NCBI GenBank assembly: GCA_905160935.1
Contig: CAJHZI010000882.1
Span: 3,066,001 to 3,130,000 of the forward strand
Reading direction: 5' to 3'
Length of the DNA: 64,000 nucleotides
Origin: Enchytraeus crypticus
Taxonomy: Eukaryota > Annelida > Clitellata > Enchytraeida > Enchytraeidae
Both the position numbers and the translations under genes were made by a program. The notes below the pieces were generated by a model. The model was given only the letters and a program-made list of their open reading frames with translations, made no database searches and was not told where the DNA came from. Positions 1 through 9,326 of this stretch are shown here, piece by piece (position 1 is the first letter of the stretch; each line of letters starts with the position of its first letter).

Positions 1-101
1 TGAGCGAATATTAATTTTAATAAAACATCAATATGCACCTTTGTTCCAAGTCTCCCCAGTATAGTGTTAACTGAAGTATAAAATTTACATTTACTCTCTT
101 T

Positions 102-2310
102 TCAACAACATTTAAAAGATTTAGCTCTTAAAATATTTATTCCCAAATACTTGATACTATCCACCCAATTAATACAAGTTTCTCTAATTTGCAATGGCTT
201 GCACTGAAAATTGTGCCTAGGACCGATGCGCATACAGTGACATTTCGATACATTTATTGGTAAATCTAACTCTGTAAAAGCCATGTCACAAATATTAAAT
301 AATTTCTGAAGATCAGTGACAGAGATACTCAATAAAATAAGATCATCTGCATACATAAAACTATTATAACAGTTATAATTTATGAAACAACCTAATTTAG
401 AAGCTTCTAATTTGTCTAAAACTGTGTCAACAAAAAGGGCAAACAAAGAAGGTGAAAGAACCCCACCTTGTTTAACTCCCGATAGCAGTTGGACACAATC
501 CGATACAGAATCAGCCCAATTTACAGTTGTACTATTTTTGCTGAACCAATTTTCAAGAGTATTAATGATACATGCATTTACTTTTCTACATTGAAGCATA
601 TGTAATATGCCATAAACATTACATTTGTCAAATGCTTTACGCAGATCAATAACACCAACATTGACAGTACTCAGCTTGACATTGAAATACTTTATGACCT
701 TTCTTACGGTATGTATTGCATTAATACATCCAACATTATCTTTGAAACCAAACTGCCTACTTGAAGTTGGTAATTGAATGAACTTTTTTATACTATGTTC
801 AAAAACTTTGGAGATGACGGGGCATATAGTGATCCCCCTAAAATCATCAGCTGAGACGACCCTTTTACACCCTTTGAATTTTGGTATAGGTGTAGTTCTA
901 CCGATACCAAAAGCGTCGGGAACCAATCCAGTGCGAAGCATTATATTGAAGAGCGTTTTAATTATTATCAACACAGATTCATGGGCATACAACAAATGTT
1001 CGATCATCAGACCATCACTACCTGCAGCTTTATTTAACTCAAGACAATTAATAGCATTTCCCAAGGATCTTACATCGATAACAACATCATTTGCTTCGGA
1101 AGTATATACCAATTTTTGCTTTTCGTATGTCTCTTTAAATTTATTATGAAATATTTCAGAGTTTGGTGTACAAGCAGATTTGAAATTATTTGCTATGTGG
1201 TTAGCAATGTCACGATTATTTTGAAAGCCATCAACCTTTATTCTATTGAAAGTATTATTATTTTTAAAATGACCCTTCCAGCATTTCCAAAAATTATTGG
1301 CTTTCGTTTCTAAAAGCTGTTGTTGTAATTTATCAGATATTACTTTAGTTGAATTGATTTTAGCAAGATTAACAGCTTTCTTGTAATCCTTATGAGCTTT
1401 CTGCTTAGCATCATATAAAGGCCCTGCATTGGGCCTCCCAGCTTTTTTCCACTCACTAAACTGTTTAGCGGAATAACCCTTAACCTCAGTCAAAGAACTG
1501 TTCCACCAAAATTTTTTGACCCCTTTCTTACTTCTATTTTTAATAGTTTTCATAGAAGCATTGTATAATACGGTAACAACTTCATTGTAAACGTTATTAA
1601 TAGATGATTGATTAAATAACTCAGGTCTACTATCATATAGCCGGTTAATATCAGTTTCATTTAGTAACAAGAATAATGGGTAACATTCTTCTCTTGTCAT
1701 TTTATAGTATTCTGTTTTATTAGAATTGACCCAGTCTAGATTGAGTTTAACATTCGGAGTAGAAGTGCTAATTTCATTGACTGCTTGTAAATCGATAACA
1801 ATACATTGCACAATAGCGTCACGCCTGAGGTTCAATACAACTGGTAAGTGATCAGACAGATTGTCAAAGTCATTAATAGTAACTAACGAATGTACAAATC
1901 TCATATTAACATTACTGACAAGAAAATGGTCAATGTATGAATAAGCATTGCGCTTCTCCACGGCGAAAGTATACATAACTTCGCTAGGAATCTCAAGATG
2001 TGCATTACACAACTCAAAACCTAGGCTATTAAATCTAGCATTAATAATTGTGGATTGAGTATTTGTCTTCAACAAATTGCAATTCATGTCACCCCCTATT
2101 ATTGCATTGCATTTTATCATTGAAATAATTAAAATTATTTAACTGATCAGGAGTCAACCAGTGTTCCTGCAGGAATATAATATCAGTCTTATAATTATTG
2201 CACATTGATTTTAACATAGTTATGCCTTGATTAAAACCATGCATATTGTAACTTACTAACTTTACGATATTATCATCTAATTGAATAGCATGTGTAGACA
2301 TCCTATACAA
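102..2310 (-). pseudogene. LINE-A ORF2: endonuclease plus reverse transcriptase, internally deleted
   Basis: The N-terminus (2310-2089) carries the endonuclease start motifs VSYNMHGFN and FLQEHWL. It then jumps frame into the 672-codon frame at 2120-102, which opens with GGDMN and continues with SYIDHFL and SDHLPV. About 100 residues normally lie between QEHWL and GGDMN and are missing here, so the central endonuclease is deleted. Reverse transcriptase motifs follow: NKAAGSDGL, the catalytic DLRKAFD (motif A), GVKQGGVLSPSLF (motif B), MYADDLILL (motif C, catalytic DD) and KYLGINIL (motif E). The frame breaks at about 102. All three catalytic RT aspartates are present, but the endonuclease cannot work. 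Confidence 0.88.
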
Positions 2311-3429
2311 CTAAAAGTTTCGGCTGTGGTTTAAATACCCATTCTCTTATAATCAGATGTGGGCCGCATTCAGAGATGAATTTATTAACATCATCAGCAT
2401 CAATATTGACCCTGAATGCATTCGAATTTTCGAATCGTGTCTTAGCTGCAAATACATTGTGAACCTTAATATTACAGTTTTTTAGCCAGCTTTCAAATTC
2501 TTCACATCCAGTTTCCTTATCAATGTTAGAGACATAGAATATTTTACTTTCCCTAATTTCACGAGCCGCTTTAATAGCACACTGGGTATTAGAACCTACA
2601 ATAGTTTTGGGTTTGATTTTAGCTTTCACTGACAAGTTATCCTTAGGTTTGGCTGCAACGGTAGGACTGCGTTTTCTTTTCTTTCCTAGAACACGCTGAT
2701 ATCCCTCGAGTCCATACCATCAGTGTCCATCTCCGCAGTCACAGAAGTTCTTTCACCTCCACTTTGATAAGAATGACGTGGGGTTTCAACCAATTCCGCC
2801 CATGATCTACCCGGTGCCTTGGTGACAGTAGTGACGGAATTAGAAGATGTGTCTTTGAGAAGTTTAGACTCAGTGAACCTTTCTACTTGACCAGAGGAAA
2901 GCGAGGCTAATTGGTTTTCAATATTAGTCAGCTTACCCATCATGGATTTCAGGTCATTGATTTTCTGCAATATATCCGCAGGAGCCGAGGCGACTGCAGA
3001 ATTATCCAATTTAGTATCCAAATAATCCAGCTTGTTAAGGACACAACGCAAATCACCCTCCTCGAGCCTAGATGAAGGTAGATTATCCACATTTGCAGCT
3101 ACAAAACTAGGCAGCTTATTTAACAGTAAGTTCTCATCTAAAAAAGCGAAGACATTGAATATGTCATTTAGCTCTGTCTTAGACTTATTCTCGCTGTTCT
3201 TACGTTTAGCAGGCTTAGGCCATTTCTCAAGACCCAATTTATCCACCGAATCAACTAGATGTTCTTTTGCTAAAGTAATATCTTCCGCCGAATAAAAGTC
3301 TCCAACGATACTCATTAGCTTTACGCTAGAAAGTTTACCTAGTTTACATTTCAGATAGCATAAAAGTTCGCATACAATTACGCTACGGTTGTCAGATGTG
3401 TCAGCCATAATAATGTTACACTCAGCCAT
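2303..3429 (-). pseudogene. LINE-A ORF1, RNA-binding chaperone-like protein, one frameshift
   Basis: ORF1 starts at the ATG at 3429 (MAECNIIMADTSD) and reads 247 codons in one frame. Near 2700 the sense switches frame: the alternative frame continues with GYQRVLGKKRKRSP, a basic tract expected before an RNA-binding domain, then a region at 2560-2310 with the FYVSNIDKETG and AFRVNIDA strands, reminiscent of an RRM-like or ORF1p C-terminal fold. Joined across the frameshift the protein would be about 375 residues. ORF1 proteins of this type bind element RNA for retrotransposition; that role is family knowledge. The last bases overlap the start of ORF2, as in compact two-ORF LINEs. Non-functional as it stands. 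Confidence 0.75.
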
Positions 3430-3470
3430 GTCTTAATTAACACGTCCGCACAGGACGACGGTCGGCGAGA

Positions 3471-3762
3471 TAATGTCAATAATGTATTAGCTCTGTTGAA
3501 ATAATTGTAGCATATAGGTGTGAAGATCTAGTTTTAGATAGTATATTTTTAATAAGCGTTCTTTGGATTAAACATACGCAATTATGATTTCTTTAGATAC
3601 GCATGCCATAACATATTTGTTAACGCTTTCTCTAACCCTCTCTCTCTTTCTCTCTCTCTCTCTCTTTCTATCAAGTGCTCTCTCTCTCCCTCTCTCTCTA
3701 ACTTGTTCATTTTCTGTCACTAACTTGTTAATTCTCTCTAACTATCTCTCTATCTCTCTATC

Positions 3763-3825
<63 letters not shown>

Positions 3826-4319
3826 CACTCCTTTTCATTTCTTCTCTATCGTCCTTTTGCTGTTTTTTGTAAAGATCTTCAATTATTCTGTACATGTATT
3901 CTTGAGAACCGGCTGATCACATAATTGCGCTGTCAACCACAACTTCAATGATAACTGAGAAAGGTTTCAGTCTATTATTACAATAGCTGGACCTTTTGGC
4001 TGAACATTTTAGAAAAGTACTACTGCATCGTGATCGAAATATTCATATAGACTATTTTTTGGTTTAAACACTAATTAATAAATTTAATGTCTATTCAACT
4101 TTAATAACTGTAATAACAAGAGTTTACATTTCACAGGTTGATTGTGAAGATATTGACACACTATAGGCCCTATAATAATTACTTGGCGTATCCTCGAATA
4201 TTTAAAAACGGTCTTTCTGATCCCTACAGAAGGAGTCGAAGTTATATTACGATCGGTTTAGTAAGACTTTAACGTCAGTTTCAAGCAAGTATCGCATTAG
4301 AACTGCGAGATCTGAGAAA
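3471..4319. other. intergenic: CT microsatellite and unique AT-rich DNA
   Basis: No coding signal. Holds an interrupted CT/CTAT microsatellite (about 3620-3824) and the first copy of a duplicated segment (3956-4026). A reading frame through the CT tract is only a Ser/Leu low-complexity artefact. Confidence 0.6.
3620..3824. repeat. CT / CTAT microsatellite
   Basis: Nearly pure alternating C and T with ATCT interruptions near 3740-3780, ending in an uninterrupted CT run. LINE-B copies in this window end in GA runs, so this could be the tail of an eroded minus-strand copy, but no LINE-B body was recognised next to it. Confidence 0.85.
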
Positions 4320-4529
4320 AAAGCTGGTAAAGCTAAGGTTAACGTCAGTTTCCTCACTCGAAAGCGATGTCAGTGACGGGCGAGCCCAGGATTTGAACCC
4401 GCATCAACTGATCCGCGGTCGAGTATCTTACCGACTTCGCCACTAGCTCCAGCCAGACTGAGAAAGGTTTCAGTCTATTATTACAATACCTGGACCTTTG
4501 GGCTGAACATTTTAGAAAAGTACTACTAC
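3956..4529 (+). repeat. direct duplication of about 70 bp bracketing a SINE
   Basis: The segment 3956-4026 (starting GAGAAAGGTTTCAGTC) recurs at 4459-4529 with only a few differences. A SINE-1 copy lies between and abuts the second copy. It resembles a local segmental duplication. At 70 bp the direct repeats are too long for an ordinary target-site duplication. Confidence 0.75.
4320..4456 (-). mobile_element. SINE-1 copy, tRNA-derived, good condition
   Basis: Read on the minus strand from 4456: a tRNA-like head with an A-box-like segment (TGGCGAAGTCGGTAAG) and a canonical B box (GGTTCAAATCC), then a conserved body (CACTGACATCGCTTTCGAG, GGAAACTGACGTTAAC). The same unit occurs at 10690-10838 and 57829-57957, with degenerate copies elsewhere. 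Box A/B are internal RNA polymerase III promoter elements in tRNA-derived SINEs. It is not a tRNA gene, because the acceptor stem cannot close. Confidence 0.85.
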
Positions 4530-4556
4530 TGTTTCGCCACTGGCTGGAGCCAGTGA

Positions 4557-4930
4557 TATATTATAGGTGAGTGGCAGAAACCACTGATCCTCTATCAAGA
4601 ACCTAACCTATACTGCCACAGTCTTAGCCAATTCAGCATCATAAAAGTTAATTAACAAAAGACTAATGAAAAATCAACTGAGATGTCATGTATCATAGGC
4701 TCCCAGTTAATTAGAGCTAAACTAAGATTATAAGATACGTGTTTGTCAATGCATAGCTTTTTATTGACTGACCGAATCGATTGATTATTCGTGTAGGGCC
4801 AACATAGCCGGTGTATGTATAGCAATCTTGAAAATATACTTTAAGTAAAAATGATTTCCATTGGACCCGCCATTTTTATAATGATAGAATAGAAACAGAT
4901 AGATCGATAGATGGAAAGATGAAGGAAGGA
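4557..4930. other. intergenic, nothing recognised
   Basis: AT-rich sequence without an open frame, an RNA gene or a recognisable repeat. Confidence 0.5.
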
Positions 4931-4932
4931 CA

Positions 4933-4980
<48 letters not shown>
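4931..4980. repeat. TA microsatellite
   Basis: Uninterrupted TA dinucleotide run of about 46 bp. Confidence 0.95.
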
Positions 4981-4983
<3 letters not shown>

Positions 4984-4984
<1 letters not shown>

Positions 4985-5091
4985 GTGATTGACTAATGAT
5001 ATGGTGTGGGACAGAGAGAACTGGAGAAAGTCTATTCGTATCCCTACCCTGGTTAAACTGGGATTTAAGGGAAAATGATGATGATGATAAA
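4984..5091 (+). mobile_element. SINE-3 copy, 3' half
   Basis: Matches the 3' half of SINE-3: GATTGACTAATGATATGGTG, then GACAGAGAG, CTATTCGTATCC, the GTTAAACTGGGATT motif and a GAT-repeat tail. The 5' half is missing, and a TA tract adjoins it on both sides. Confidence 0.8.
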
Positions 5092-5174
5092 ATATATACT
5101 ATATATACGTGTATATTATATTTATATTATATATATAAGATATATATAATACATACATGTACATGTATATATAG

Positions 5175-5230
<56 letters not shown>
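5092..5230. repeat. TA-rich microsatellite, host of a mariner insertion
   Basis: TA/TATAC repeat with small interruptions. The mariner-type element begins at its right edge, with TA as the flanking dinucleotide. Confidence 0.9.
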
Positions 5231-5233
<3 letters not shown>

Positions 5234-6205
5234 GGTGCGCATTAAAAAAATATCCTCGTAGCACAATTGTGATAGCTTAGTCAATTCTTAATATTTAGCC
5301 TTGAAATTTTAAGGTTCTCTTGTGGAGGAATTTAGCCAAAAGCCGACCAAATTTTGTAAAAATATTTTTAAAGGAACCGGAGTTATCCACGTTTTACAAA
5401 AAAAAATTATTTTTTTCATTTAACACGTAACGTAAAACGTCAATTAGAATCAATTCCTTTTTGAAAATGTGCTGACCTTCAAAAAGGCCGTTAGATGATG
5501 ACGACTCTGATTTTGTGCTACAATGTGTGCTGGAAATGAACGCCCTGGGCTTTAATGCCGGCCAGAAGTTTTTTCTTACAGATAAAATTGCGCTGTTAAT
5601 GGACTGCTGTGGTAGGTCTTTCCAGATCGTTTGGAGTACAGCCTTAAATTCCATTGTGTTTCTGTGTTTGGGCTTGAAAGCACGATACTTTTCCAACATG
5701 GGTCTCCAGACAAAGAATCAGGTGGATTAAAATCTGGAGAATTGGGAGGCCAATCATCCATTTTTATGAAATCTGAGCTATATTGTACAAGAAAGTATTG
5801 CGCAAGACGTGAAGTGTGAACCGGCGCGCCGTCCTGTGGAAAAATTAAATCATTTGACTTTAACTTGTCGCAGTCTTCAATCAGTTTCGGCAGAATAGTG
5901 TTAGTGTAATACATTGTAGCACAATATCAGAGTCGTCATCGTCTAACGGCCTTTTTCAGGGTCAGCACATTTTCAAAAAGGAATTGTTTCTAATTGGCGT
6001 TTTACGTTGCGTGTTAAATGAAAAAAAATCAATTTTTTTGCAAAACTTGGATAACTCCGGTTCTCTTAAAAATATTTTTACAAAATTTGGTCAGCTTGTG
6101 GCTAAATTCCTCCACAAGAGAATCTTAAAATTTCAAGGCGAAATATTAAGAATTGACTAAGCCATCGCAATTGTGCTAGGAGGATATTTTTTAATGCTCA
6201 CCCTG
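5231..6205 (-). mobile_element. mariner-type element with terminal inverted repeats of about 280 bp
   Basis: The left end starts CAGGGTGCGCATTAAAAAA (5231) and the right end is its inverse, TTTTTTAATGCTCACCCTG (ends 6205), directly flanked by TA on both sides, as expected for Tc1/mariner insertion. The inverted similarity is not limited to the tips: it runs through about 5231-5512 and 5925-6205, including matched segments around GTCAGCACATTTTC and TAACGGCC. The interior holds a broken minus-strand transposase fragment. At about 975 bp with a decayed transposase, it is a non-autonomous derivative with unusually long inverted repeats. Confidence 0.9.
5394..5914 (-). pseudogene. mariner-family transposase fragment, DDE domain
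   Basis: Minus strand from 5914: NTILPKLIEDCDKLKSNDLI, then the second catalytic block FPQDGAPVHTSRLAQ and the third, WPPNSPDFNPPD. By eye there are 37 residues between the Asp of QDGA and the Asp of NPPD, the DD37D spacing of the maT branch of the mariner superfamily. After this block the frame shifts, but another frame downstream still reads transposase-like sequence (a KHRNTMEFKAVLQTIWKDLP stretch) toward 5394. The N-terminal DNA-binding domain and the first catalytic Asp are absent, so it is inactive. Confidence 0.85.
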
Positions 6206-6211
6206 TATTCC

Positions 6212-6281
<70 letters not shown>

Positions 6282-6355
6282 CATATTAGTGCTTAGATAC
6301 AGTGGTGCTTACATACAGTGCTTAGATTTGTCCATTCCTTCAATATATAAATATA

Positions 6356-6412
<57 letters not shown>

Positions 6413-6440
6413 AAGGAATGGACAAATCTAAGCACTTCAA
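6206..6440. repeat. TA microsatellites with a perfect 31-bp inverted repeat
   Basis: TA runs at about 6217-6285 and 6349-6410. The second is bracketed by perfectly complementary arms, 6317-6347 and 6407-6437 (left arm begins AGTGCTTAGATTTG, right arm ends CAAATCTAAGCACT). The whole unit could extrude as a cruciform. Confidence 0.9.
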
Positions 6441-7032
6441 TTTCTGCTTGCAATTCATCAATTGTTTAGTGATTAATCCTGCCTGTGTTATCAGTTGTCA
6501 CTGAAATCGATTTGCCAGAAGATTAATGATTTAAGTCCAGAAGCTCTCTTCCTTATGTCTAGACCGTGATATAGGGCCCTACTATTCTCGCTAAACACTT
6601 TATGAACCTGTAAAGCTTTTTTAACTACAATGGCACGGTTACACAATATAAAAAGGCAATAATAAATATGTGCCCTATGCCTAAATGATGAAAAATATAA
6701 TAAGAGCATTAAATGAAGATATGGCTTCCGGTTACTAAGAGAAAGGATATGTTAGGAGCGTGTTGAGCAACCTACACGTATGCATTTGCAAGCAAATTGT
6801 ACTAAACCAGAATTTACTTGTAATTATTAAATACATAGGATGAAGACAAATCGAGATCAGAAGAAGTGCAGTCAAATACTGAGAAAAAATATTATACGAT
6901 AGGAAACTAATATATATATATATATATATATAAATGAGTAGGCCTATTATTAAGTTATTGTGTGTCACATAAAGGTTATACGGAGTAACAAATAAGACTG
7001 TATAAAGTTCTGTATAAACAAACAAACACGCA
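6441..7032. other. intergenic, nothing recognised
   Basis: AT-rich, with a short TA run near 6910-6930. No gene or repeat family recognised. Confidence 0.5.
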
Positions 7033-7066
7033 TTATAGTGAAACGATCAACTACGTTGATCGTTTA
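7033..7066 (-). mobile_element. SINE-2 3' tail fragment
   Basis: TTATAGTGAAACGATCAAC is the reverse complement of the SINE-2 3' end seen at 11290-11325 and 39205-39234. Only the tail is present. Confidence 0.6.
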
Positions 7067-7916
7067 TCTTTGTATGAAAACATATACATGTATAGCACAG
7101 CTTAGTGTGAAATATTTATGCTTTAATACTATTACTTTAAGTGTATATTATCTGATTTTACAAGCAACTCTGTGTCAGATAATTTTAGTACTTTTGAAAA
7201 CTGAACCCGACGTCTTTTATTAATTATTAATAACTGTCTTTTACATTATTATATATATATAATATAATTATTAATAACTGTCTTTTACATAATTTATTTA
7301 TCAGTTGTATCATCTTCATCATCTTGGGCTTTAATTTGATCCTTATAAATTAGATTTTAAAAACTATCCCATATTCTCTTGACTATTTTATCAAAACAGA
7401 TCTAAATAGCTCTCGAAGGACATATACTCGAGTGAAATATTCCAATGATTAAGTTTAACAATTCAGCAACAACACCACTTTCCGTTAGTACCGTTACTGA
7501 TTAATGTGACGTGGGATGACTGGATCACGAGGGTCATTTTTCTTCCTCATATTTTGGTTCCCGTAGGACAAGCTAACGAATTCATATCTCACATTTTCAC
7601 AAACATTCTCAAGTTGCTTTGATTGGCGCATAAGGACGATGACCTGATGTTTTGATTAAATTCATTTTTGTAACAGATGTTTAATCATATGGTATAGATA
7701 ACGAGAAATTGACAACTCTATTAATTCAAGTGATGCTTAGAGGACATTTGACAGTTTGATTGATTTCGAAAATCTAATATACTGTATAGTTAAGATTCTC
7801 ATGTTTGATAGCACAACTTACTGTATATGCTGCAATGTTTTAATGACAGCATTAACGTAATTTGGATTATATTTTAAGATATGAAATCTAATCGTTAAAA
7901 TAATAGTGCCAGTATT
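7067..7916. other. intergenic, nothing recognised
   Basis: Contains a short direct repeat (ATTATTAATAACTGTCTTTT near 7223 and 7265) around a small TA tract. No gene found. Confidence 0.5.
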
Positions 7917-8056
7917 TTAGCTAACACAGGCAAAGCTAAATTTAGCGTTAGTTTCATCTCTTAAAGGATGCCAGTGACCGGAGAGCTAAGGATTTGAACC
8001 TCGCGCTTGCTGATTATCAACGAGAATCCAGCATTCTTATCACTATTTTAGCCTAG
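7917..8056 (-). mobile_element. SINE-1 copy, degenerate
   Basis: Carries the family landmarks in order: GGCAAAGCTAAATTTAGCG, GATGCCAGTGACCGG, the B-box complement GGATTTGAACC, and a decayed head near 8050. Confidence 0.7.
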
Positions 8057-8504
8057 GCTAAATTTCAATATTGGCCAGGATTTGTTGAATTCTGCTGTTG
8101 TTGTTGCTGTGCCTTGTGGGAGGCGTTAACTTAACATTTTGTTGCCGGGGGGAGGGGTATCTGTAGAGGGAGTTTCCCTGGAATAATTGACATTTGAGGC
8201 TAAAATTTATCATATGAGGCCTACATTACTGGCAGCTTAGAGATGCAAATTAAGAAAAGTTAAGTATGGGATAATTGGGATTATTGTTTGCGTTATTTGG
8301 TACTAGATCAGTCGCCGATGAACTGATGTGTTCACTGTGATTGTTAGTCTTCAAGTAACTGCTCAGTAAAAGTTGCAAAGAAAACATGGATTCAACCTCT
8401 TGGCATCCTTATTAGCAGGCAAATTCGCTACAACCTAGATCAGCTCACCTGTGGGGTCCAGTAATTAATTAATTATTATATTAGGAATTCTGGTCATTGA
8501 TATT
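8057..8504. other. intergenic, nothing recognised
   Basis: A GTTGTTGTT stretch and a short G-rich patch near 8140. No gene or known repeat seen. Confidence 0.45.
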
Positions 8505-8820
8505 TGTGCGTATGTCGCAAATTTTCAACTATCATGACCGTTGAAATGATGGCCGAGATTACTTTTAACGGCATTCGGCCAACTGCTATATTAATTATAA
8601 AGTTCTATTTTTGCCGACAATATTCATGTCATATTGGTTAAATATGTCATGAGTTTTTTTACGATGGACAAGTATTCTGGGGACCTAGGGGATTTTACTT
8701 TCAGAGCTTTCGACACTAGATCTTCCAAGGTGGTCACCCAACCATGTACTAACCGAGCCCGGTGTAGCTTAAATGTGTACAGTTGAATCGCAGATTATCC
8801 GACTACGCTAAATGTCGACC
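8505..8820 (-). mobile_element. SINE-4 copy
   Basis: A sequence of about 310 bp that recurs at 39993-40300: shared blocks GTGCGTATRTCGC, GGCCGAGATT, TCATGTCATATT and CACCCAACCATGTACTAACC. Read on the minus strand it starts with a tRNA-like head containing AGCGTAGTCGG, so it is probably a third tRNA-derived family. Confidence 0.65.
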
Positions 8821-9243
8821 CAATCGCTATCAAATTAATCGTTATTATATAAATCGATAATAAAAAGGATAAAACACATTATATTTGTGGCTTAACCTGT
8901 AGTGGGAGCTGTTATATCGCATATTTTATCGACAAGTCATTCCCACCTAGTGTCACTCATGGAATCAAATACTAAGAGGACGCTTAGGTTTTCTCTCATA
9001 ACTCTATCAATTCCGTATCATCGAAGTGAATTTAAGAAGAAAATACTGTTATAAGTTTTGATCAATAGACACAAAAGTGGTCTCTTAATATTTACTATGA
9101 TAAAAGGCGACACAACCAAGCTGACAACAAAGCTGCCAACCAAGCAGACAAAGAAGCTACGAATGACAGAGAAAACAATCTTGAAATCACGAAGGGTAAT
9201 ATAGGGGCGTGACCAGCATGAATGGTCACGTGACGAGAAGCTA

Positions 9244-9326
9244 TTAATAGCCAGCCAGCTCTGCAAAGGTTCCATCGAGCTCTTCGCTGATTCCCTTGTA
9301 CTTCTCCTTCTCGCTGAGAAGTTCGT
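9244..9326 (-). CDS. tropomyosin exon 9 (C-terminus)
   Basis: Acceptor GTGCAG. Completes the split Asp codon and encodes [20 protein letters not shown] then AELAGY, stop TAA. The AELAGY end is the invertebrate muscle-type C-terminus. No convincing AATAAA was found in the next kilobase. Confidence 0.96.

Larger units (their letters stand above)
1..3470 (-). mobile_element. LINE-A: non-LTR retrotransposon, broken, continues past the left edge
   Basis: A two-ORF non-LTR element read on the minus strand: ORF1 (3429-2303), then ORF2 with apurinic endonuclease and reverse transcriptase (2310-102). The 3' part continues past base 1, because the minus-strand frame after a break near 102 still reads like the C-terminal region of the sister copy at 61275-62101 (shared FYTS and ILGRLGTK motifs). 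Defects: a frameshift in ORF1 near 2700, loss of the central endonuclease near 2100, and a frame break near 102. The architecture fits the CR1/Jockey-like group; I cannot assign the clade. The 5' boundary near 3470 is approximate. Confidence 0.88.

Noticed and set aside
382..1313. Plus-strand frames over the first 1.3 kb
   Set aside because: Antisense of the LINE-A reverse transcriptase.
3584..3916. 110-residue Ser/Leu-rich protein resembling membrane segments
   Set aside because: It is the CT microsatellite in frame.
4320..4456. tRNA gene on the minus strand
   Set aside because: A and B boxes are present, but the acceptor and anticodon stems do not form, and the unit with its non-tRNA body recurs through the window; it is a SINE.
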